Origin: Candidatus Dormiibacterota bacterium
GTDB lineage: Bacteria; Chloroflexota; Dormibacteria; UBA8260
Assembly (NCBI GenBank): GCA_955652545.1
Contig: CATPCA010000231.1
Location: 1 to 7,648 of the forward strand
Length of the DNA: 7,648 nucleotides
Reading direction: 5' to 3'
Shown: one piece after another, positions 1 through 5,356 of the stretch
Numbering within the stretch: the stretch's first letter is position 1
Layout of the letters: every line of letters begins with the position of its first letter
Position numbers and translations under genes: made by a program
Notes under the pieces: model-generated
What the model saw: the letters and a program-made list of their open reading frames with translations, nothing else
What the model was told of the DNA's origin: nothing
Database searches by the model: none

Positions 1-1
1 C

Positions 2-646
2 CGCACCGCCAGGCGCGCTGCAGCGCCGCGGGCGCCGGCAGAACCGGTCCCAGCGCAGCCGCCGGCTCGGGCGCCCAGGGTTCGCCGTTCGGTTCTCGAC
101 GACAATTCGCACTGGAGCCGGGTCGCCCTCTTGGTCCTGTTGGCGATGTCCTTCGCCGCGCAGCTCGTCGTCGGCCTGGTGGTTCATCTGATCGGCCACC
201 GCCAGCGCCTGCTGGTCGTCGACCTGTTCGTTTTCCAACCCGCGTTCGTCTTGGCCGGCTGCGTCCTGCTCATGCCCCTGGCCAAGGTCGTCACCCACCA
301 GCCGCGCATGCTGCGGCTGCTCGAGGCGCTATCGATCGGGGCACTCTTCGCGCTGTTCGCACTGCTCCTCACCCCGATCTTCGTCCATCCCGCCGGGTCA
401 GGTTCGACGACCAACCCCGATCTGTTCTTCGACCGGTTCACAACCAACGACGCTCTGGGAGTCCTTCTCGCCGACGTGGTGGCCATGCTGCTGAGCGTGC
501 AGCTCTTCCCCGGGCTGCAGCGGATTCTCAGCGCGCCCGGCCGGCGCGCGCGCCAGCGCATGCTCGAGCGCCGCGCCGAGTCGGGATCCCGCGGCGCAGC
601 CGCCTCGAAGGACCGAGCCAAAGCGAGCCCGCGTTCGCGGCGCTGA
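2..646 (+). CDS. Multi-pass membrane protein, 5' end cut by window edge
   Basis: I do not recognise the family. The frame is open from base 2 to the TGA at 644-646 (214 codons) with no stop and no ATG/GTG/TTG before 131, so the true start probably lies left of the window. The first ~40 visible residues are Ala/Pro/Arg-rich and look like a disordered cytoplasmic segment ending in DDNSHWSR. Four hydrophobic segments follow, at about residues 42-64, 70-97, 107-129 and 151-170. A polar loop (GSGSTTNPDLFFDRFTTND) separates the last two. The tail is strongly basic (RRARQRMLERR, then KDRAKASPRSRR), which by the positive-inside rule favours both ends in the cytoplasm. A TTG at 131 could start a 171-residue version, but the nearest SD-like GGAG (114-117) is 13 bases away and the upstream codons keep high GC at third positions. 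It converges on the tadG-like gene with one base between the stops. No enzymatic motif is visible. Confidence 0.68.
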   Translation, partial: RTARRAAAPRAPAEPVPAQPPARAPRVRRSVLDDNSHWSRVALLVLLAMSFAAQLVVGLVVHLIGHRQRLLVVDLFVFQPAFVLAGCVLLMPLAKVVTHQPRMLRLLEALSIGALFALFALLLTPIFVHPAGSGSTTNPDLFFDRFTTNDALGVLLADVVAMLLSVQLFPGLQRILSAPGRRARQRMLERRAESGSRGAAASKDRAKASPRSRR

Positions 647-647
647 G

Positions 648-2543
648 TCAGCCGCTGACGAGGTGCACCGGTGCGCCGGTGAAGCCGAGGTTCGCGGTGA
701 TGGTGTCGGCCGCGGCCGCCGCGGTCGAGTAGTTCAGGTCCCAGAACCAGGTGTTCGGATCGGTGGCGGAGACGTCACTGGTCTCGTAGTTGGCGGGGAT
801 CTGGATGTCGAAGCGCACCCACCTCCCGTTGTAAATGTTGGGCGATCCCGCTGACGGGTCCTGGGTCTGGAGTTGAGCTGCGCCGCCCACAGTCGGTGGC
901 GACGGGTTGTTGGCGCTGGTCACCAGGTTGAAGCCGCCCGCCTGTTCGGATGACGTGCCGGAGAAGACCCCGTCGCTGTTGGTCGCCGGCACCTCGGCGT
1001 TGGGCACGCCGCCGGTCACACCGTTGGGCCGCATGACGGTGATGACATTCGAGCACGGGTTGGGCTTGGTGCAGCCGACGTCGCCGGGGTCGAAGATGTA
1101 GAGACTGAAGGTGCGGCCGCTGTACTCCGGGGGGATCGACACCAGCGGCATCGTGCCTCCTGTCTTGGCGGGAGTGTAGAGGGTGATGTCGTCAAGGGCG
1201 GCCACGCTGCAACCGGAGCACCCGGTGCCCGCGGGTGCGACCCTCACAGCGTATCCCTTGTGCGCCTGCGAGTTGAGATTCGCCGCGCGGCCGTTGGCGG
1301 CAGGGTCGCCGTTGCTGTTGTCCAGCTGGTCAACACGGAGACGATACGTGGTTCCGGTGCCGGCGGCACCGGTCAGGATATCTGTCGAGGTCGACTGTGT
1401 CAGGGCGGTCAGCTGCTTGTCAGCCGCGGTCTGGCCGAACTGCGTATTGACATCGATCCAGTTGTGGTACAGCGTCAACCCGCTCATCGGCAGGGCGGTC
1501 GCCGTCCCGGCGATCACATACGTGGGGCTGGACGCTTTGGCAGCGGCATCGATCGACTTGACCGTCATGTTGGAGAGCCATACGTCCGCCTGGTGATCAA
1601 ACGGGTTCGGCGCCTGGTAGACGGTGTACGACATCACCGGCCATTGCTTGACGCTGGCCGGCCCACTGCACGGTCCGGCCGGCGGCCCGCATGTTCCGGA
1701 CTCAGGGAAGTCGTTGTCGTCCTCATGGAAGTTGTAGCCGTTGACGCTGGTGGTCTGGTTGTCCGGCGCGAAGACCGGGTTGTACGCCTGGAGCGTTCCC
1801 TGTTGGCCGGGTGGTATGTAGACCTGGTAATTCTGGCCGCCGCGCGCCGGAAGGGTCAGCGGCGGCTGGCTCGACGCTTCTGTGTTGAGGCTGCCGCTCA
1901 GAACGTGCACGTCAGCCGGCGTCGAGCTGTTGGCGCCTCCCCAGTCAGTCGGATTGGGTCCGTAGGCGTCGCCCTGGCCGCGGTCGGTGCCCCAGCCCTC
2001 CGACCGCATGAAGTAGAAGTTGGTCGTGCCGGTCCCCAGTTGGTCCAGCGACGAGCCGAGCTGGTTGCCGGGCTGTCCGAAGGTGATCGGGCGGAGGTAC
2101 TCGGCCACGGCGGTGCGCGCCTCGCGGTGAGACTGGATGCCCAGCAGTCTCATGAAGAACGCCGGTACGTCGGCGGCGACGGTCACCGCCAGCCGGTTGC
2201 GGTAGGGCTGACCGGTGTTCGGATCGATGACCTGTGCCACGGTGATGGCGACGTTGTTGCTTCCGCCGGCCGACCAGCCGTTCTTGACGGTGGCGGCGAT
2301 CGCAGCGGTCGTCGCGTCGTTGGGAGAGACGTTGAAGTCAGGCATGTCTGGAACTCCGGCGAGCGCGCCGGCCATGGCGCCGCGCTCCAGCTTGTCGGAG
2401 GCGAAGTAGCTGAACCCCCCATCGACGCCCATGCCGACGACGGCGAAGAGCACCGTGGCGACCAATGCGAAGATGATCAGTGTCTGCCCGTGCTGCTGGT
2501 GACGGCGGGGAACGCGCTGGTGCATGGACCTCATTCTCATCAT
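648..2543 (-). CDS. TadG-like anchored extracellular protein
   Basis: A 631-residue protein with the N-terminal signature of Tad/Flp-locus TadG-like proteins: a basic head (residues 1-18), then GQTLIIFALVATVLFAVVG and a VDGG motif at 40-43, making one membrane helix at about 21-43. The next stretch resembles the family's first domain, including DVPAFFMRLLGI (125-136) before AVAEYL. The rest (about 155-631) should be outside the cell. It is rich in Asn, Thr, Gly, Ser and Tyr, with three close cysteine pairs (285/292, 442/445, 491/497). Segments such as LDDITLY (450-456), LYIFDPGD (481-488) and the terminal PVHLV (625-629) recall C-terminal modules of actinobacterial and Chloroflexota Tad-type surface proteins; this is from memory and unchecked. 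I see no DxSxS metal site, so it is not a VWA-type TadG. The residue at the prepilin +5 position is Ile, not Glu, so cleavage by a prepilin peptidase is not expected. The ATG at 2543-2541 overlaps the upstream tadE stop (ATGA); Met2, Met4 and Met7 are other possible starts. It is the last gene of the operon. Confidence 0.85.
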   Translation of the reverse strand: MMRMRSMHQRVPRRHQQHGQTLIIFALVATVLFAVVGMGVDGGFSYFASDKLERGAMAGALAGVPDMPDFNVSPNDATTAAIAATVKNGWSAGGSNNVAITVAQVIDPNTGQPYRNRLAVTVAADVPAFFMRLLGIQSHREARTAVAEYLRPITFGQPGNQLGSSLDQLGTGTTNFYFMRSEGWGTDRGQGDAYGPNPTDWGGANSSTPADVHVLSGSLNTEASSQPPLTLPARGGQNYQVYIPPGQQGTLQAYNPVFAPDNQTTSVNGYNFHEDDNDFPESGTCGPPAGPCSGPASVKQWPVMSYTVYQAPNPFDHQADVWLSNMTVKSIDAAAKASSPTYVIAGTATALPMSGLTLYHNWIDVNTQFGQTAADKQLTALTQSTSTDILTGAAGTGTTYRLRVDQLDNSNGDPAANGRAANLNSQAHKGYAVRVAPAGTGCSGCSVAALDDITLYTPAKTGGTMPLVSIPPEYSGRTFSLYIFDPGDVGCTKPNPCSNVITVMRPNGVTGGVPNAEVPATNSDGVFSGTSSEQAGGFNLVTSANNPSPPTVGGAAQLQTQDPSAGSPNIYNGRWVRFDIQIPANYETSDVSATDPNTWFWDLNYSTAAAAADTITANLGFTGAPVHLVSG

Positions 2544-3142
2544 GTGAAGTGCGGACTCAGCTGCACCACGGTGTACACCGTCGGCTGTGCATTGAGCGGG
2601 ATGATCGGGGCCGGTGACCTGTACGTGTATTTCAGCGACACGCCGATGTATGCCTCATTGGGATGCACCTGCTTGCGCAGATCGAGCGTGTATTGCGACG
2701 GGATCGCCGCGCTCTGCCCCGGCGTGCAGCTGGTGTACTTGTCATAGAGGTCGGATGCTCCTCGCGAGCCGTCGCTGTTGGTGATCGGCCGGTAGATGTC
2801 GATCTCGTCGACGGACTTGACGAATGGCATTGACGCTGCGACGCGGCAGACCACCTGCACGATCTGCCGGTCCACGTCGCAGGGATCGTTGTCCGACCCG
2901 GACCCCCCCAGGGCGATCGTCTGGCAGCCGATCGCGCCGGCGCTGGAGTTGTAGTTGTTGTTGCCGAGCTCGGCGCCGAGGCGGGCGCCGGAGCGCGTCG
3001 CCGTGCCCGCGGTGTTCTGGTCCGACGCGTACTGCGAGGTGGCGTACACGCCCATCAACAGGCTGAACAGCACCACGATGACGATCGTGGTCTCGATCAA
3101 CGCCTGGCCTCGCTCGCCCGACCGGCTTGCGCGAGGGCTCAT
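2540..3142 (-). CDS. TadE-like pseudopilin (second of the pair)
   Basis: A 200-residue protein with a short basic head and then RGQALIETTIVIVVLFSLLM, the TadE-type prepilin-like segment. If the leader is cut after Gly12, Glu17 falls at +5, the hallmark of type IV prepilin-like processing; in known Tad systems TadE and TadF are cut by the peptidase TadV. The hydrophobic helix spans about residues 14-35. A secreted domain follows with four cysteines (73, 88, 99, 139), a DEIDIYRP stretch (112-119) and a Tyr-rich beta-like end. The open frame runs on upstream to 4180, but that part lies antisense to hemW and over the neighbouring tadE-like gene. The ATG at 3142-3140, which overlaps the preceding stop as ATGA and sits 11 residues before the RGQ motif, is the sensible start. 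No strong SD precedes it, so translational coupling is likely. Its partners are the other TadE-like protein and the TadG-like protein. Whether it is a pilus component or part of another surface structure is not shown. Confidence 0.82.
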   Translation of the reverse strand: MSPRASRSGERGQALIETTIVIVVLFSLLMGVYATSQYASDQNTAGTATRSGARLGAELGNNNYNSSAGAIGCQTIALGGSGSDNDPCDVDRQIVQVVCRVAASMPFVKSVDEIDIYRPITNSDGSRGASDLYDKYTSCTPGQSAAIPSQYTLDLRKQVHPNEAYIGVSLKYTYRSPAPIIPLNAQPTVYTVVQLSPHFT

Positions 3143-3690
3143 GACTGCGGCTCGAGTCGGAGGTAGCGTGTATCGGCGATGTTCAGGGTGGCGCTGCTGA
3201 AGGCGAGGTAGTTGTAGTGGGTCCTCACCGTGATGCCGAAGTCGGTGAGGTTGGCTGAGGCGGTGCTTCGCTGCGAGGGCGGCCAGACAACGGTCCCGAT
3301 GGGTGTGCCATCGCCGCGGTAGCGGTTGTAGCAGGGACTGCCACCGCAGGAGTTGGCGTCCGGGGTGACGGCGCCGGTGTTGGGATCGACCTGGACCAGG
3401 AACACGTCGACCTCGTCGAGCTGCGCGAACCCGGTGCTGGTGAATCCCCCGGACTTGACCGCCGCGACGGCGTCGGTGTCGGCCGTGCCCTGGGAGCCCT
3501 CCTGGGCGAGGACGATCATCCCCAGGCCGGTGGCGTGGTTGACGGCGTTCGCCGAATAGAGCAGCAGACCGCCGTCGAGGGACCCGAAGAGCGCGGCAAG
3601 GAACACGGGGGTCACCAGTGCGAATTCGACGACCGTCACACCGCGAGACCGCCTCCGATGCGTGCGGTGATGGAGGGGGCGAATGGTCAT
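3139..3690 (-). CDS. TadE-like pseudopilin (first of the pair)
   Basis: A 183-residue protein that opens the operon. A His/Arg-rich head (1-16) precedes RGVTVVEFALVTPVFLAALF, a clear TadE-type signature. Gly17 as cleavage site places Glu22 at +5, as in processed prepilin-like proteins. The hydrophobic segment covers about 18-36 and is followed by a LDGG turn like that of TadG-type proteins. The exported domain holds two cysteines (115, 120) and a DEVDVFLVQVDPNTG stretch (92-106). The latter aligns by eye with DEIDIYRPITNSDG of the next gene, so the two are probably diverged paralogs. The ATG at 3690-3688 lacks an SD; a possible promoter lies 25-53 bases upstream, giving a leader of roughly 20 bases. 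The stop overlaps the next start by four bases. Confidence 0.82.
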   Translation of the reverse strand: MTIRPLHHRTHRRRSRGVTVVEFALVTPVFLAALFGSLDGGLLLYSANAVNHATGLGMIVLAQEGSQGTADTDAVAAVKSGGFTSTGFAQLDEVDVFLVQVDPNTGAVTPDANSCGGSPCYNRYRGDGTPIGTVVWPPSQRSTASANLTDFGITVRTHYNYLAFSSATLNIADTRYLRLEPQS

Positions 3691-3714
3691 ATTGAGAGTT
3701 TTGGCCCGTTCCCA

Positions 3715-3743
3715 ATGCTACGTTCCGCCGGGCTTCATCTCCA
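3715..3743 (-). promoter_or_regulatory. Possible promoter of the tadE-tadE-tadG operon
   Basis: Read on the - strand, TGGAGA (3743-3738) and TAGCAT (3720-3715) each match 4 of 6 bases of the -35 and -10 consensus and are separated by exactly 17 bases. The -10 ends 24 bases before the first tadE-like ATG, which predicts a short leader. This is a motif match only and the sigma factor is unknown. Confidence 0.35.
3716..3724 (+). promoter_or_regulatory. Possible extended -10 for hemW
   Basis: TGCTACGTT fits the extended -10 form TGnTAnnnT on the + strand. I see no good -35 at the right distance. A start near 3731 would give a leader of about 64 bases to the preferred hemW ATG. It overlaps the -10 proposed for the opposite operon. 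Weak support. Confidence 0.2.
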
Positions 3744-3794
3744 CCGTGCAACCATGTTGTGACGGCCACCGCGGACCCAGGAGTCGCCCTTCGC

Positions 3795-4973
3795 ATGTCA
3801 GCAGTCGATGACGCACCGGTCAGCGCCCTGTACATCCACATCCCCTTCTGCGAGCGGAAGTGCGAGTACTGCGACTTCGTCTCGGTCGCCGGCGCGCGCG
3901 GCCAGCACGAGTACATCGCCGCGCTCCGCGCAGAGCTGCGTGCCTTGGGCGAGGTGCTTGACGGCTGTGTGCTCGACACCATCTTCTGCGGTGGCGGGAC
4001 CCCAGGCCTGCTCGACCTGGGGCTGCTCGCCGACCTGATGGACGAGGTGTGGGCGTGCTTCCGCGTGTCACCCCGGGCTGAGGTCACCCTGGAGGTCAAC
4101 CCGTCCAGCACGTCGATGCGCCGCGCGCAGAGCTGGCTGGCGGCGGGGTTCAACCGGGTCAGTGTCGGCGTGCAGAGCACCCACGCCGACGTCCTCGCAT
4201 TCCTCGGTCGCGTTCACGATGCCGAGCGCGCCATCGCCGCGATCCATGAGGTCCGCGCCGCCGGCTTCGCCACCGTCAGCGGCGACCTGATCTACGCGGT
4301 GCCCGGGCTGGACGATCGCAGGTGGGAGGCATCGCTCGAGACCCTGGTGGCGGCCGCGCCGGACCACGTCTCCTGCTACGAGCTCACCGTGGAGGATGGG
4401 ACCCCGCTGCACCAGTCGGTGGCGCAGGGCCGTGTCCGTGTCGTCGACGCCGACAGCGCGCTTCGCCAGCACCGCATCGCTCTCGACATCCTGTCGGCCG
4501 CGGGATACCGACAGTACGAGGTCAGCAACTTCGCCCGCGGCGACAGCCAGTGCCGCCACAACCTGGTGTACTGGCGCAACGCCCACTACGCTGCCGCCGG
4601 CGTCGGCGCTCACGGGCATCTCCCGGCGACCGTGGCGCCGGACTTCGGCCTGGAACCGGCGCCGTCGGCGCTGTCCTTTCGCTACGGGCACGGCCGCAGC
4701 GTTGAGGGATACATGGAGGCCGTCAACGCCGCGCCGCTGGCGATTCGCGATCCGGAGTGGATCGACGCCACCATGCGCGCCGAGGAGTCGATCATGCTGG
4801 GATTGCGGCTCCGCGAGGGCGTCCGGCTCGAGAGCAGCGACGTGCTCGCGGAGGCGCGTGAGCTGGCCGCAGCGGGCTTTCTCGTGCTCGACGGACCGCT
4901 GGCGCGAGTGACGCCCCGCGGCGAGGACGTGCTCAACCAGCTGGCGGTCCGGCTGGCCGCTCGTTGCGCCTGA
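3795..4973 (+). CDS. hemW: Radical-SAM heme chaperone HemW
   Basis: A 392-residue radical-SAM protein. HemW binds heme and a 4Fe-4S cluster and is thought to deliver heme to respiratory enzymes; it is often mislabelled coproporphyrinogen III oxidase. LYIHIPFC leads into CERKCEYC (Cys19, 23, 26), the CX3CX2C cluster motif. The position of HemN's fourth cysteine is Phe28, which marks HemW rather than the oxidase. CGGGTP (65-70), EVNPSST (100-106), NRVSVGVQS (120-128) and DLIYAVPG (164-171) follow the SAM-barrel pattern. CYELTVEDGTPL and YEVSNFAR come next, and then HNLVYW at 255-260, the HNxxYW heme-binding motif of HemW. The HemN C-terminal domain occupies about 300-385 (EESIMLGLRLREGV). The length is normal. 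I chose ATG 3795 because AGGAG (3779-3783) lies 11 bases upstream; a GTG at 3759 would add 12 residues but has no SD. hemW beside hrcA is a familiar arrangement in several phyla. Confidence 0.95.
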   Translation: MSAVDDAPVSALYIHIPFCERKCEYCDFVSVAGARGQHEYIAALRAELRALGEVLDGCVLDTIFCGGGTPGLLDLGLLADLMDEVWACFRVSPRAEVTLEVNPSSTSMRRAQSWLAAGFNRVSVGVQSTHADVLAFLGRVHDAERAIAAIHEVRAAGFATVSGDLIYAVPGLDDRRWEASLETLVAAAPDHVSCYELTVEDGTPLHQSVAQGRVRVVDADSALRQHRIALDILSAAGYRQYEVSNFARGDSQCRHNLVYWRNAHYAAAGVGAHGHLPATVAPDFGLEPAPSALSFRYGHGRSVEGYMEAVNAAPLAIRDPEWIDATMRAEESIMLGLRLREGVRLESSDVLAEARELAAAGFLVLDGPLARVTPRGEDVLNQLAVRLAARCA

Positions 4974-5026
4974 CCGTCGCTGCCGCTGGCGGCGCTGTGG
5001 CGTGCTGTAACGGCCCGGCCGACGGT
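4973..5026 (+). repeat. Inverted repeat after hemW, possible weak terminator
   Basis: ACCGTCG (4973-4979, starting in the last base of the hemW stop) is the exact reverse complement of CGACGGT (5020-5026). The 40-base interior contains a smaller palindrome, GCCGC-TG-GCGGC (4982-4993). The right side has CGGCC-C-GGCCG (5011-5021). The RNA could fold into a branched hairpin. No T-run follows, so classic intrinsic termination is doubtful. Confidence 0.35.
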
Positions 5027-5108
5027 TCCCCCAGCAGGCAGACATCCGCGTGACGATGTGGCTCAGAGGCTGGAAGTCTGCGACGCAATCCCGGACGATT
5101 TACCGCAG

Positions 5109-5300
5109 ATGAACCGTCCCCCCGTTCACCAGCCGCCGCCTGCTCCGGTCGTCGAGGACCTCATCCGCGCCGGCCTGACGCGCTCGACAGCGCTGGCGAT
5201 GGAGTCGTGGAAGGCGCGAGAGGTGCTGGAACTCCTCCGTGAGACCAACCGGGCCGAACTCAGTTTTCGGCCAGGGACGCCGGCGCATGGTACGATTTAG
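5109..5300 (+). CDS. Doubtful small hypothetical protein, 63 residues
   Basis: I do not recognise it. From ATG 5109 the product would have a Pro-rich start (MNRPPVHQPPPAP) and then a stretch likely to be helical, VVEDLIRAGLTRSTALAMES, continuing to about residue 52. There is no signal peptide or membrane segment. Third codon positions are mostly G or C, as in its neighbours, which fits coding. Against it, there is no convincing SD, and the frame ends with TAG at 5298-5300 inside the left arm of CIRCE, so its last codons overlap the hrcA promoter. A GTG at 5058 would lengthen it to 80 residues, also without an SD. It could be a genuine small gene read through from hemW, or chance. Confidence 0.35.
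   Translation: MNRPPVHQPPPAPVVEDLIRAGLTRSTALAMESWKAREVLELLRETNRAELSFRPGTPAHGTI
5288..5296 (+). promoter_or_regulatory. Extended -10 promoter of hrcA-grpE-dnaJ
   Basis: TGGTACGAT fits the extended -10 form TGnTAnnAT, with TACGAT matching 4 of 6 consensus bases. It abuts CIRCE, so transcription would begin near 5303, inside the operator. That is the arrangement expected for HrcA repression. No clear -35 is visible 17 bases upstream. Confidence 0.55.
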
Positions 5301-5323
5301 CACTCGAACATAAGGAGTGCTAA
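5297..5323 (+). promoter_or_regulatory. CIRCE operator (HrcA binding site)
   Basis: TTAGCACTC (5297-5305), nine spacer bases, then GAGTGCTAA (5315-5323) is an exact match to the CIRCE consensus. One further T/A pair (5296/5324) extends the palindrome to 10 bp per arm. In the families studied, HrcA dimers bind CIRCE and block transcription; in RNA the same sequence can form a stem-loop that affects mRNA stability. It lies 33 bases before the preferred hrcA start and implies autoregulation of the operon. Confidence 0.97.
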
Positions 5324-5324
5324 A

Positions 5325-5342
5325 CCGCCTCGCGGGAGGCGG
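5325..5342 (+). promoter_or_regulatory. GC-rich stem-loop in the hrcA leader
   Basis: CCGCCTC (5325-5331) and GAGGCGG (5336-5342) are perfect reverse complements around a four-base loop, GCGG. The stem starts one base after the extended CIRCE palindrome and ends one base before the SD. It buries the first base of a GTG at 5342, arguing against that codon as the hrcA start. A role in mRNA stability or translation is inference. Confidence 0.5.
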
Positions 5343-5343
5343 T

Positions 5344-5350
5344 GGAGGAG
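5344..5350 (+). promoter_or_regulatory. Ribosome binding site deciding the hrcA start
   Basis: GGAGGAG is a strong SD sequence ending six bases before TTG 5357. The alternative in-frame GTG at 5342 has GGGAGG only two bases upstream, too close to work well, so the TTG start is preferred. Confidence 0.6.
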
Positions 5351-5356
5351 AGCGAG

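Larger units (their letters stand above)
4974..5356 (+). other. hemW-hrcA intergenic region (383 bases)
   Basis: This gap contains, in order, the inverted repeat next to the hemW stop, about 80 bases with nothing I recognise, a doubtful short ORF (5109-5300), an extended -10 promoter (5288-5296), the CIRCE operator (5297-5323), a 7-bp stem-loop (5325-5342) and the hrcA ribosome binding site (5344-5350). I saw no tRNA or other structured RNA gene. Confidence 0.7.

Noticed and set aside
1260..2747. 495-codon open frame on the + strand
   Set aside because: It lies antisense to the tadG-like gene, whose protein has a clear family signature and coupled start. Long antisense frames are common at this GC content, and its translation is Arg/Val/Gly-rich with no domain.
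648..3690. Recent horizontal transfer of the tad-like operon on base composition
   Set aside because: Hand counts of single lines gave 39/60 and 35/60 G+C (1381-1500) against 42/60 in hemW (4141-4200). The gap is small and explained by the Asn/Thr/Tyr-rich secreted proteins. No mobile-element genes, direct repeats or tRNA lie at the borders.
3143..4180. Upstream extension of the second tadE-like frame to 546 residues
   Set aside because: The added part covers another tadE-like gene and runs antisense into hemW. The ATG at 3142 in an ATGA overlap gives a normal TadE length.
4068..5045. 325-codon frame on the - strand
   Set aside because: It is antisense to hemW, with low-complexity Arg/Gly/Val-rich content and no recognisable motif.
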